This document shows, piece by piece, positions 1 to 6,447 of a DNA stretch of 16,626 nucleotides. Under the pieces are notes generated by a model. It was not told where the DNA came from, made no database searches, and saw only the letters and a program-made list of their open reading frames with translations. This stretch comes from Dehalococcoidales bacterium. Its GTDB lineage: Bacteria; Chloroflexota; Dehalococcoidia; Dehalococcoidales; RBG-16-60-22. The first letter of the stretch is position 1. Each line of letters begins with the position of its first letter. Position numbers and translations under genes: made by a program. Location of the stretch: contig JADHXF010000036.1 in assembly GCA_016783105.1 (NCBI GenBank), positions 1 through 16,626 of the forward strand, given 5' to 3'.

Positions 1-34
1 GCTCGGCAGTGAACCTCTTGTGGATCTGGTCCAT
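1..34 (-). CDS. N-terminal end of a probable transposase (partial)
   Basis: Only the first eleven codons are inside the window, reading MDQIHKRFTAE leftwards from an ATG at 34-32. An AAGGAGG ribosome site lies about 4 bases upstream on the minus strand, so this is a real translation start. The peptide resembles, from memory, the start of DDE integrase-type transposases found in Chloroflexi and deltaproteobacterial metagenomes. The array of phased repeats immediately upstream fits the end of a transposon. The rest of the gene is outside the window, so the family cannot be confirmed here. Confidence 0.5.
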   Translation of the reverse strand, partial: MDQIHKRFTAE

Positions 35-68
35 ACATCCTCCTTTTTTCAGAAGGATGCCACATCCC

Positions 69-126
69 AGTCTAGTTTTGAACCATTAACAGTCTAACTT
101 TCAAGCGTTAACAGTCTAATTTTGAA
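69..126. repeat. Three 22-bp-phased direct repeats, AGTCTA-N2-TTT-N-AA
   Basis: Near-identical 14-base units lie at 69-82 (AGTCTAGTTTTGAA), 91-104 (AGTCTAACTTTCAA) and 113-126 (AGTCTAATTTTGAA). Each starts exactly 22 bases after the last, about two helical turns. Units two and three also share a preceding TTAAC. Spacing on one face of the helix suggests cooperative protein binding, most simply by the transposase encoded to the left. Regulatory binding for the leftward gene is the alternative. Confidence 0.75.
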
Positions 127-154
127 AAATTAGTAAGACAGGTCGGTTCCCGTA

Positions 155-183
155 TTGAAAAGATAAGAGTGATATGTTATAGT
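155..183 (+). promoter_or_regulatory. Sigma-70-type promoter for the NfeD-like gene
   Basis: TTGAAA at 155-160 and TATAGT at 178-183 are separated by exactly 17 bases, each differing from consensus at one position. Transcription would start near 190, leaving a leader of about 26 bases that contains the AGAGGG ribosome site at 205-210. The promoter lies just outside the inferred end of the mobile element. Confidence 0.6.
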
Positions 184-215
184 GTCAGATACTGCGTCTG
201 CACCAGAGGGATAAC

Positions 216-590
216 ATGCTAGAAAAATTGGCCGATTTTTTCACCTCCTGGTTTGCCAACACTAATTTTAAGCCTTCATACATAGACTACGCGAATTTGT
301 TTCAAGTAGATCCGTGGCTAATTGTCCTAGTTGCAATTGCTAGTGCTGCTTTCCTTGTCATCACAATTGTTTTGGTAATTCGAGCCCACCGCCGCCGGGT
401 ATCTGCCGGTAGGGAAGATTTGATAGGAAAGACTGCCGAAGTAAAGACAGCCCTGAATCCCAAGGGAACAGTCCTCATTGAGGGTGAACTCTGGATGGCG
501 GTATCAGAGGATGGCCAGGCGGAACCCGGGGACGAAGTGGTCATAACTAAGGTTGACCGCCTAACAGTATGGGTAGCTAAAAGTAAATAG
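216..590 (+). CDS. Short NfeD-like membrane protein with OB-fold domain
   Basis: This 124-residue protein has a polar N-terminal stretch of about 30 residues and one strong membrane helix at about 34-57 (LIVLVAIASAAFLVITIVLV). A basic stop-transfer segment (RAHRRR) follows. Residues 68-121 begin LIGKTAEVKT and run through a GTVLIEGELW segment. That pattern matches the C-terminal OB-fold of NfeD family proteins, which usually partner SPFH/stomatin-like proteins in membrane organisation. No SPFH gene is nearby, so the partner is unknown. The start is supported by AGAGGG five bases upstream of ATG and by a good promoter. It is much shorter than full NfeD proteins, which carry a protease domain and several helices; short forms are common. 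The family is fairly certain, the role is not. Confidence 0.75.
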   Translation: MLEKLADFFTSWFANTNFKPSYIDYANLFQVDPWLIVLVAIASAAFLVITIVLVIRAHRRRVSAGREDLIGKTAEVKTALNPKGTVLIEGELWMAVSEDGQAEPGDEVVITKVDRLTVWVAKSK

Positions 591-651
591 GTAAACATAC
601 GAACCAGAGAATACAGTCACTGACCGGGTTGCAGCTACTCCTTATTAAATA

Positions 652-746
652 CCCCAGGAGCCCCGCGCCGCGAAACGGGGCCGACAGAACTCAAATGAGT
701 AGTGTGAGGCCTCCGCGCCTTTCCCTGTTGGGCGGATGTGCTAATA
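652..746 (+). ncRNA. Intergenic structured element, copy A
   Basis: This non-coding stretch is clearly homologous to 1701-1798. Shared blocks are CCCCA, GCCGCGAAACGGGG (667-680), GAGTAG, TTCCCTNTTGGGCGG and CTA-N-ATA. It can fold as hairpin CCCCG/CGGGG (661-680). A second stem is TAGTGTG (700-706) with TGTGCTA (737-743), enclosing a CCC-TGTT-GGG hairpin (723-732). The outer stem uses G-T pairs that would be A-C mismatches on the other strand, which favours a plus-strand RNA. I do not recognise a named family. It sits downstream of the NfeD-like gene and convergent to the methyltransferase gene. No U-rich tail follows, so it is not a standard terminator. Confidence 0.45.
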
Positions 747-794
747 AAGCAGCGGCGGCACCGGATACAGGTAGTGCTGATACGATAATAATGG

Positions 795-1559
795 CTAACG
801 AATAAGCTCTGGTGAGCTCAAATACATACAGATTGCGCCACAAGCGGCCACGTTCAGTGATTCCGCTTTTTCCCGGACAGTGGGAATCCGCAATCGATAA
901 TCAGCCTCATCCAGCAGCGCTCTCGAAAGGCCTGCCGCTTCGTTGCCTAACGCCAGCAGGAGTTTACTTTGGCGATGGAGAATCGATGGCTCTGCTACGC
1001 CGTTAAGCTCGGCCGCTATCAGGGTATAGCCACCCTTTCTCAGCAACTTGATAAGCTCAAGATATCGTTTGGTTCGTCTGAACCATACAGATAATACTGT
1101 ACCCGCGGTTGCCTGAACACACTTTGGCGACAGCGGGTCAGCACAGTTTTCCGTCATGATGACTCCAGAAAAATCAAAGGCCGCGGCAGTGCGGATAAGG
1201 GTACCCACATTCCCGGGGTCCTGAATGTCTTCCAGTAGTAAGACTTTATTGCCAACAGCCTCAGGCAGATAGTCCGCGCACATATCCACCGGTAGACGGA
1301 CAACGGCCATAGTTCCCTGCGGCGTCCTGGTGAGGCAGATAGAGCGGAACTGACTCTCAGTAACCAACTGCACGGCGTAATTGCGGTAAGCCGGAAGCGG
1401 TTCTTCTATGGTTATAATCTCAATTATTTCATCCGGATGACTGCTGATTATCTGCTTGATGGCCCTATCCCCTTCCACAAGAAATGCCCCGGCTTCAAGC
1501 CGCCCTTTCTTCGTGGCTAATTTTTTGTACCATCTTAAGGGTTTTAGGGGAGCAGACAT
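795..1559 (-). CDS. SpoU/TrmH-family RNA 2'-O-methyltransferase (RlmB/TsnR-like)
   Basis: This 254-residue protein transfers a methyl group from S-adenosylmethionine to a ribose 2'-OH in rRNA or tRNA. Residues 1-90 form the N-terminal RNA-binding domain seen in 23S rRNA methyltransferases of the TsnR/RlmB type. The SPOUT domain follows with all three signature motifs: motif 1 LLLEDIQDPGNVGTLIRTA at about 107-125 (Asn117, Arg123), motif 2 LALGNEAAGLS at about 202-212 (Glu207), and motif 3 LRIPTVREKAESLNVA at about 223-238. A deep trefoil knot is therefore expected. The start codon has AAGGTGA upstream and a good promoter at 1630-1658. The exact modified nucleotide cannot be told from sequence alone. 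The gene is bracketed by two copies of a repeated non-coding element. Confidence 0.88.
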   Translation of the reverse strand: MSAPLKPLRWYKKLATKKGRLEAGAFLVEGDRAIKQIISSHPDEIIEIITIEEPLPAYRNYAVQLVTESQFRSICLTRTPQGTMAVVRLPVDMCADYLPEAVGNKVLLLEDIQDPGNVGTLIRTAAAFDFSGVIMTENCADPLSPKCVQATAGTVLSVWFRRTKRYLELIKLLRKGGYTLIAAELNGVAEPSILHRQSKLLLALGNEAAGLSRALLDEADYRLRIPTVREKAESLNVAACGAICMYLSSPELIR

Positions 1560-1629
1560 GGCATCTTCACCTTTTCTGCTTCAGGCAGCCTTTCGCCCTC
1601 AGCAACAGCAGCCCAACTCAACCCTGAAA

Positions 1630-1658
1630 ACTCTAATCAGCTGATTGGATTTTGTCAA
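1630..1658 (-). promoter_or_regulatory. Promoter for the SpoU methyltransferase gene, with palindrome in the spacer
   Basis: On the minus strand TTGACA (1658-1653) and TAGAGT (1635-1630) are 17 bases apart. A perfect 12-base palindrome, AATCAGCTGATT (1635-1646), overlaps the -10 edge and fills much of the spacer. It would make a good operator for a dimeric repressor. The predicted start is about 65 bases upstream of the ATG at 1559. Confidence 0.6.
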
Positions 1659-1700
1659 GAGCTTGTATGAGACGCCACCTAATCATGGTTTCTGAACTCG

Positions 1701-1798
1701 CCCCATGACCCCCACGCCGCGAAACGGGGCTCGCCGGGACAGGAAAGAGTAGCGTACGGACTTTAGCGAACTTCCCTATTGGGCGGGGCGCTACAATA
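1701..1798 (+). ncRNA. Intergenic structured element, copy B
   Basis: This is the homologue of 652-746 in the same orientation. Its outer stem is a perfect GTAGCG (1749-1754) with CGCTAC (1789-1794), where copy A has mostly G-T pairs. The inner hairpin is CCC-TATT-GGG (1774-1783), and a 5' hairpin contains GCCGCGAAACGGGG (1716-1729). Conserved pairing with changed bases argues for structure. It lies in the 304-base gap 1560-1863, whose other recognisable content is the methyltransferase promoter. The rest of the gap (1799-1863) shows nothing I can name. Confidence 0.45.
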
Positions 1799-1863
1799 TC
1801 TGGCGCATATATGAGCTACCGTTGAAATAAGTCTCAAAAGAATGACAGACGCGGCGCCATGTA

Positions 1864-2841
1864 TTATTTCTGCAACACCCTGTTCAGAGTTTCACCAGCA
1901 TGTTTACCCGCTTCTTCAGCTCCCTTCGCGGCCGCCATCCCCAGATACTTTCTGAAGTCGATGAATTTCCCAAGGCCCGCTATTACCATATCGGGAACTT
2001 TTGAATCATCGAGAATAAAGCCATATAATTCCTCTCCTAATTTCCCCCCGATTTCTTCATAAGGGATTGCTCCCGCCAGTGTGGCTATTGCTTTTTTCAA
2101 CTGGTTATAGTCACTCTTCAACTGTGCCAGGTCGCTCGTTAAAGTTGCTTTCTCTGATTCCAATGTTTTTATTCTTGAATCCAGCTCAGCTATTTGTGCT
2201 CTTAAGTTCCCCGCCTCTTCATTATGCTCGCTTCTCAGTGACGTTATTTGTGCTTCATATTCTTCTGTCTGGTGTTCCTTCTCTTTGCCCAGAGTTTTTA
2301 TCCGGTCTCTCAGGCCATCTATATCCACCAGTTTCTCCGCCAGTGCCTGCTGGTCAATCTTCGACTCCTTGAGGTCTTCCCCTAATACTGTAGTTAACTT
2401 TTCCATAAATGCTTTGGAATCAGTCCTTAACTCCTTATACTCGTCGCCTAATATTCCAACCACCCTGCCCATAAGCTCATCATACCTCACGTTTGCCCGG
2501 TTACGTTCGTCTTCCAGTGTCATTAAGTATGACCTTAAGTCTCCTACTTTACCACCATACTGCTTATTTAACAGGGCATATACAGCCAGGGCCACTCTTT
2601 TGGCCACAGCTTCCCCGTAGCCCTTTATATCACTGCCTCGCGGCCCGAGCACCTTATTCATCAGCTTCATCTCTCGCTGGAGACGTTTATCGTAGTCTTT
2701 CAGCCCGGCATCAACCACCGGGTTCAATCCGGCACTGTTATATAACTGCTCTGTTAGCTGTGTTTCTTCCAGGCTCATGTCCTCCGGCCTGACTTCCTCG
2801 ATTTTGATGAGTTGTCTTCCCTTGGCTTTGCTGCCTTTCAT
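1864..2841 (-). CDS. Uncharacterised coiled-coil protein
   Basis: This 325-residue, soluble, strongly charged protein has no signal peptide. Residues 1-110 are mixed helical, with a YGEAVAKRVALAVYALLNKQYGGKVGDLRSYL region. Residues about 165-255 form a long heptad-rich coiled coil (LRDRIKTLGKEKEHQTEE and AQIAELDSRIKTLESEKA segments). The C-terminal 70 residues resume a compact helical fold (GAIPYEEIGGKLGEELYGF) and end in an Ala/Gly-rich helix. I recognise no family. The start has GGGAGGT upstream, and two TATAAT boxes lie about 120-135 bases upstream. The protein probably oligomerises through the coil. It is transcribed alone, in the same direction as the MFS gene to its right but separated by 194 bases. 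Confidence 0.7.
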   Translation of the reverse strand: MKGSKAKGRQLIKIEEVRPEDMSLEETQLTEQLYNSAGLNPVVDAGLKDYDKRLQREMKLMNKVLGPRGSDIKGYGEAVAKRVALAVYALLNKQYGGKVGDLRSYLMTLEDERNRANVRYDELMGRVVGILGDEYKELRTDSKAFMEKLTTVLGEDLKESKIDQQALAEKLVDIDGLRDRIKTLGKEKEHQTEEYEAQITSLRSEHNEEAGNLRAQIAELDSRIKTLESEKATLTSDLAQLKSDYNQLKKAIATLAGAIPYEEIGGKLGEELYGFILDDSKVPDMVIAGLGKFIDFRKYLGMAAAKGAEEAGKHAGETLNRVLQK

Positions 2842-2891
2842 CTCCTACCTCCCTTTTCTGCAGTCAAATCAAACAGGCATTCTGTTAATTT

Positions 2892-2978
2892 TCTGCCAAT
2901 ACCGATAAATAGGCCTTTCCCACAGTTAAGAGGAAATTGGCAGAGGTAAGAATCTAATATAATTATACCACTATTATA
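2892..2978 (-). promoter_or_regulatory. Leader and tandem -10 boxes of the coiled-coil gene
   Basis: Two TATAAT hexamers on the minus strand lie at 2967-2962 and 2978-2973, without convincing -35 boxes. Downstream of them in the presumed leader is a perfect 9-base inverted repeat, TCTGCCAAT (2892-2900) with ATTGGCAGA (2936-2944), enclosing 35 bases. An eight-G run lies at 2988-2995. The leader before the ATG would be about 110 bases. A structured leader is possible, but no known riboswitch is recognised. Confidence 0.35.
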
Positions 2979-3035
2979 GTTGAAAAAGGGGGGGGTATAG
3001 TTCTGAAAGTCCTATTTATTGATAGAGTTGGAGGA

Positions 3036-4280
3036 TTATATGCTTTCCCGTGCTATTTCTCTTATATCCGGCCTTGCCGGTCTCAGAGATAAAATGAGCC
3101 CCAGCGTGATAGCGCTGACCATGGTACAAATCCAGAACGCGAGGCTGTAGCTTGCGGTGATGTCAAAGATGTACCCGGCGATAACCGGCCCGAGAGCGCC
3201 CCCAACCATGGTGCTGAAGAAGACGATGCCAAAGATGGCGCCGTGAGAACGGAGCCCGAAGTGCTCGGCAACGATGGGCGAAATCACGGTGAGTAATCCA
3301 CCATGCCCAAAACCGTAGACGACGGCAAACAGGTAGAGCATCCAGAGTTCTCTTGCCAGCTGAATCCACAGGAGAGCCAGGATAAGCAGAACCAAACAGA
3401 TAATCATGGAGGACTTGTTGCCGATACGGTCTATAGCCATGCCGATGACAAACCGACCCGCCATACTTATGCCACCAATAGCCGACAGGATGCCAGCCGC
3501 GGTCGTTGAGGGTATACCGATGTCCGTAGCATGTGGGACGATATGCACCATAATTACGAGAAGGCAGAACATGGTGGCGAGAAAGGCAAGGCAAATCGTC
3601 CAGAATTGGCGAGTCCTGAGCGCCTCACGCAGATAAAACCCGGTTTCGGCGGGTTCCGAACTAGCTGTTTGACTATGCTTGTTTCCATCTGGCAAGAGCC
3701 CTAGGCGAGCCGGGTCACGTCGCAACAGCTGCCCGATGGAAATGAGCAGGACCATCGCTACAGCGCCGATAACGATATAAGCAGTCCGCCAGCCAGAGCC
3801 TGCGATAAGTATACTGGCCACAATGGGCATAACAAGTTGCCCGGCACCGGTGCCCACCTTTGCAATGCCGGTCATCATCCCTCTCCGTCGAACAAACCAC
3901 CGCGCCGTCGTGCTGAGGGCGATGATATCAATCGAACTCAACCCGATGCCGAGTACAACGCCATAGAACAGGTACAATTGCCAGACATCATTGAGGCCCG
4001 ACATGAGCAGGAGACCCAACCCGAAGAAGAAGCCGGCTACCGCCATCACCACCCGCGGGCCAAACCTATCATTCAACCGGCCAACCAGAATACCCAGGAA
4101 TCCCGCGATGAGCAGTGCCAGGGACTGAGCCCCTGACAGGGTGGCTCTTGACCAGCCAAAATCGGCCAGCAGTGGCTTGAAGAAAACGCCGAAAGTGATA
4201 AAGGTGCCAATGCCTATTGCCTGTATGCCGAAGCTGGAGGCGACGATGGTATATCCATAGAAGAACGTGGGCCTCTTCAT
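3036..4280 (-). CDS. MFS transporter, monocarboxylate/oxalate-formate type
   Basis: This 414-residue integral membrane protein has about 12 hydrophobic helices in two halves and a polar central loop at about residues 195-220. The signature between helices 2 and 3 reads GILVGRLNDRFGPRVV. The segment TARWFVRRRGMMTGIAKVGTGAG before helix 5 is typical of the MCT and oxalate/formate antiporter branches. The second half repeats the motif as GMAIDRIGNK. The likely substrate is a small carboxylate or sugar acid, which would suit the nearby acid-sugar genes, but this is inferred. No convincing ribosome site precedes the ATG at 4280; TATACT lies only about 9-14 bases upstream, so a nearly leaderless mRNA is possible. 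The substrate is uncertain. Confidence 0.85.
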   Translation of the reverse strand: MKRPTFFYGYTIVASSFGIQAIGIGTFITFGVFFKPLLADFGWSRATLSGAQSLALLIAGFLGILVGRLNDRFGPRVVMAVAGFFFGLGLLLMSGLNDVWQLYLFYGVVLGIGLSSIDIIALSTTARWFVRRRGMMTGIAKVGTGAGQLVMPIVASILIAGSGWRTAYIVIGAVAMVLLISIGQLLRRDPARLGLLPDGNKHSQTASSEPAETGFYLREALRTRQFWTICLAFLATMFCLLVIMVHIVPHATDIGIPSTTAAGILSAIGGISMAGRFVIGMAIDRIGNKSSMIICLVLLILALLWIQLARELWMLYLFAVVYGFGHGGLLTVISPIVAEHFGLRSHGAIFGIVFFSTMVGGALGPVIAGYIFDITASYSLAFWICTMVSAITLGLILSLRPARPDIREIARESI

Positions 4281-4294
4281 GCTAGCAACCAGTA

Positions 4295-4338
4295 TAGCTT
4301 TTAAAAACAGGAAAAGCTAACAGGGTCGCGAAACGGGG
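4295..4338. repeat. Hairpin and third CGCGAAACGGGG word upstream of the MFS gene
   Basis: TAGCTTTT (4295-4302) and AAAAGCTA (4312-4319) form an 8-bp stem with a 9-base loop, 15 bases from the MFS start codon. Next to it, 4327-4338 repeats the 12-base word CGCGAAACGGGG that is also at 669-680 and 1718-1729. The remainder of the A/B element is absent here, so this may be a fragment or chance. Confidence 0.35.
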
Positions 4339-4370
4339 GTTTTCTAAGTACTTATACCTCGCAGTGTGCC

Positions 4371-4410
4371 AAAATAAAAAAGCAGGGTCGCTCCTCTCTC
4401 ACCCTGCTTT
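4371..4410 (-). terminator. Rho-independent terminator of the zinc-ribbon gene
   Basis: The perfect 10-bp stem AAAGCAGGGT (4379-4388) with ACCCTGCTTT (4401-4410) has a 12-base loop. On the minus strand it is followed by TTTTTATTTT. It lies 38 bases after the stop of the leftward gene 4448-5062. Confidence 0.85.
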
Positions 4411-4447
4411 AAATCTAAGCTGCCAAATTATTCGTATATTTTGTCGG

Positions 4448-5062
4448 TCAGGCTTCCTCCTTGATACCCTGCCTTATGTTGCGCTTGATTACGTCTACCA
4501 CACCGAGGCTATCGTAACGCTCTTGCATACTCTTGATAGTCCGGAGCACTTTCTGTGTTATATCAACCTGAGCGCGTTCCAGTTCTTCAAGCCGTTTCCC
4601 GATGTCGTCCAGTACCGGCTGCAGCCAGCCCGAAGCGGCGTAAAACTGCTGCGCTTCGTCAATGTCTTCGGTCAGGCTTTCGACCTTCTGCTCCAGTTCG
4701 ACCAGTTGTCGCTCTTTCTGCCGGAGCAACTCGGCCAGTTCCGCTTTCCTGGCCTCACTCATTTCCAGCTTGCTGCGGGCAGCGCTGATGGCCATTTTAA
4801 CCTGCTTGTTCTCTTTCTCCAGCTCGAAATGCGCGGTCTGCAGGCAATTGATACAATAAATGGAAACCCCTTTGTCCAGTTCCGTGCCACACTGAGAGCA
4901 GGCAAGGGGCTGAACTTTGGCCGGTTTACTGGAGCGGCATTCCTTACAACGGGAGGGCAGGTTGAAACCTTTTAGCTCGTAGAACTCCTGCTCAGCCTTG
5001 GCCAGGATGAATCCATTGCCGCACTGACGACATGTTAGCTGGATATCAGCTTCCTTTACCAA
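4448..5062 (-). CDS. Double zinc-ribbon protein with long coiled coil
   Basis: This 204-residue protein opens with a treble-clef-like zinc ribbon at residues about 10-44 (CRQCGNGF, EQEFYELKGF, RCKECR), matching the probable zinc-binding domain often called zf-trcl. A second ribbon follows at about 54-74 (CSQCG, CINC). Residues about 78-135 are a heptad-rich coiled coil (KAELAELLRQKERQLVELEQ), and the C-terminal region is again helical. It is probably a soluble scaffold or nucleic-acid-associated protein; no enzyme domain is visible. It starts at TTG (5062), supported by AGGAGG about 10 bases upstream. It is monocistronic with a strong terminator at 4371-4410. The region 5063-5286 upstream is AT-rich and holds no gene I can support. 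Function is unknown. Confidence 0.75.
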   Translation of the reverse strand: MVKEADIQLTCRQCGNGFILAKAEQEFYELKGFNLPSRCKECRSSKPAKVQPLACSQCGTELDKGVSIYCINCLQTAHFELEKENKQVKMAISAARSKLEMSEARKAELAELLRQKERQLVELEQKVESLTEDIDEAQQFYAASGWLQPVLDDIGKRLEELERAQVDITQKVLRTIKSMQERYDSLGVVDVIKRNIRQGIKEEA

Positions 5063-5286
5063 ATAAGTAAGCCCTCCTTTGTCTCAGCTTCCCGGGTTTC
5101 AAACCAGGCAGACAGTTCGGGGACCAACACTTTATATCAGTTCAATAATCCATAATATAACATAAAAAAATCAATTTTGCACTACTTATATCTAAATATT
5201 GTAAAATTTTTTATGCTTTTCAGAAAATACGGGCAGAATGAACAGTCATGGTATATACTCAATTGCCGAATCGCCATTAAATGATT

Positions 5287-6435
5287 CTAGCTGACCGCAT
5301 GCTCCCGAACGTAATCCATGTCCAGTGTCACCCCGAGTCCGGCACGTTCCGGGATATCAAGATAACCTTCTTTCATAACAAACTGCTCATGCGTCACCTT
5401 GTCGCGGAAGGGATGCGGGGAGCGGTCATACTCGAAAAGCGGCTCCGCCGGGAAGCGGCGTTCGGGGAAGTTGGGCAGGACGGCAAATAGTTGCAGGGCT
5501 GCCGCCAGGCCCACATTTGTCCCCCAGACGTGTGGAATAACCGGCACGTTCCAGGCACTGGCCAGTGCCATAATCCGCATCATCTCGGTGAAGCCTCCGG
5601 CGGCACAAAGGTCAGGCTGCAGGATGTCCACGGCGCGCCGGGTAATCAGCTCCCGAAAGCCGAACCGGGTATATTCACACTCGCCGCCGGTTATCAGGAT
5701 ATTGGACTTCCCTTTCACCTCTAAGTAACCATCTATGTCCTCCGGTGGTACCGGCTCCTCCAGCCAGTAAACGTTATAGGCTTCCATCCTGCGGGCCAGT
5801 CGGATCGCCTCGGCCGCATTGTAAGCATGGTTGGCGTCAACCATCAACATCACTTCATCACCGATGGCCTCCCTTACCGCCTGCACGTACACCATGTCGG
5901 TTTCAATGCCGTAGCCTACCTTGAGCTTCATCGCCGGGAAGCCGGCCTTCTTATAGCCAAGTGCCTCTGCCACCAGTGCCTCTTTTATATTGGGCACATG
6001 CTGTGGCTCATAGAGACCGGTAGCGTAGACGTGTGCCCGATGGCGATAGGCCCCGCCCAGCAGCTTGTTGACGGGTACGCCCAGCGCTTTCCCCTTGATA
6101 TCCCAGAGAGCAATATCGATAGCGCTGAGGGCGGAGATGGGCAGGCCTTTCTGCCCCTGGTCCCTGGTCCGGTTGTAGAGGAAATCCCATATAACACTGC
6201 TCTGAAAAGGGTCTGCCCCGATAAGCAAAGGGGCATAACCATCCTGTATCATCGCGGCGGTTATACTTGACGGCCCACCGACGAAAAACGCTTCCCCCAC
6301 CCCTTCAATTCCCTCGTCGGTGGTGATTACGCACAGGGCAGTCTGTCGCCTATCGGTCACCCATAGCGACCAGCCAAATGCCTGGTCGCCAAGCAGTCCT
6401 TCCAGCACGTAGGTTTTGACGCCGGTTATCTTCAT
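5287..6435 (-). CDS. Enolase-superfamily sugar-acid dehydratase, mandelate racemase type
   Basis: This 382-residue protein has the capping domain (residues 1-125) and the (beta/alpha)7-beta barrel of the mandelate racemase/muconate lactonizing enzyme family. The active site can be read: Lys170 and Lys172 of the KxK motif (MKLKVG), metal ligands Asp200 (MVDANHAY), Glu226 (WLEEP) and Glu252 (GGEC), and the Asp275/His302 dyad (LQPDL, IPHVWG). The KxK plus Asp-His pair define the mandelate racemase subgroup, which contains acid-sugar dehydratases such as those for tartrate, talarate/galactarate and gluconate. Enzymes of this group abstract the alpha proton of a carboxylate and eliminate water. 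It lies 12 bases after the aldolase gene, with GGCGGAGA as ribosome site, so the two are co-transcribed. Substrate is not predictable here. Confidence 0.88.
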   Translation of the reverse strand: MKITGVKTYVLEGLLGDQAFGWSLWVTDRRQTALCVITTDEGIEGVGEAFFVGGPSSITAAMIQDGYAPLLIGADPFQSSVIWDFLYNRTRDQGQKGLPISALSAIDIALWDIKGKALGVPVNKLLGGAYRHRAHVYATGLYEPQHVPNIKEALVAEALGYKKAGFPAMKLKVGYGIETDMVYVQAVREAIGDEVMLMVDANHAYNAAEAIRLARRMEAYNVYWLEEPVPPEDIDGYLEVKGKSNILITGGECEYTRFGFRELITRRAVDILQPDLCAAGGFTEMMRIMALASAWNVPVIPHVWGTNVGLAAALQLFAVLPNFPERRFPAEPLFEYDRSPHPFRDKVTHEQFVMKEGYLDIPERAGLGVTLDMDYVREHAVS

Positions 6436-6447
6436 CTGCTTCTCCGC

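Larger units (their letters stand above)
1..140 (-). mobile_element. Terminal part of an insertion element
   Basis: A leftward gene start with a strong ribosome site is preceded by about 100 non-coding bases carrying three repeats with a 22-base period (see 69-126). This is the layout of transposon ends at which several transposase subunits bind side by side. The outer boundary is inferred. The sequence reads ACA at 138-140, i.e. TGT on the element strand, which is a common terminal triplet, and the promoter of the next gene begins just after it. No second end or target duplication can be seen. Confidence 0.45.

Noticed and set aside
661..680. Terminator for the NfeD-like gene
   Set aside because: The CCCCG/CGGGG hairpin has a 10-base loop and no T-tract after it.
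652..1798. T-box riboswitch in the paired intergenic elements
   Set aside because: Words such as GAGTAG, AGCGAAC and CCGCG recall T-box leaders, but their order is wrong, no TGGNACC box or terminator is present, and the plus-strand elements do not precede a plus-strand gene.
2067..2792. Plus-strand open frames opposite the coiled-coil gene
   Set aside because: They lack ribosome sites and plausible protein composition, and they lie wholly antisense to a gene with a clear start and coiled-coil heptads.
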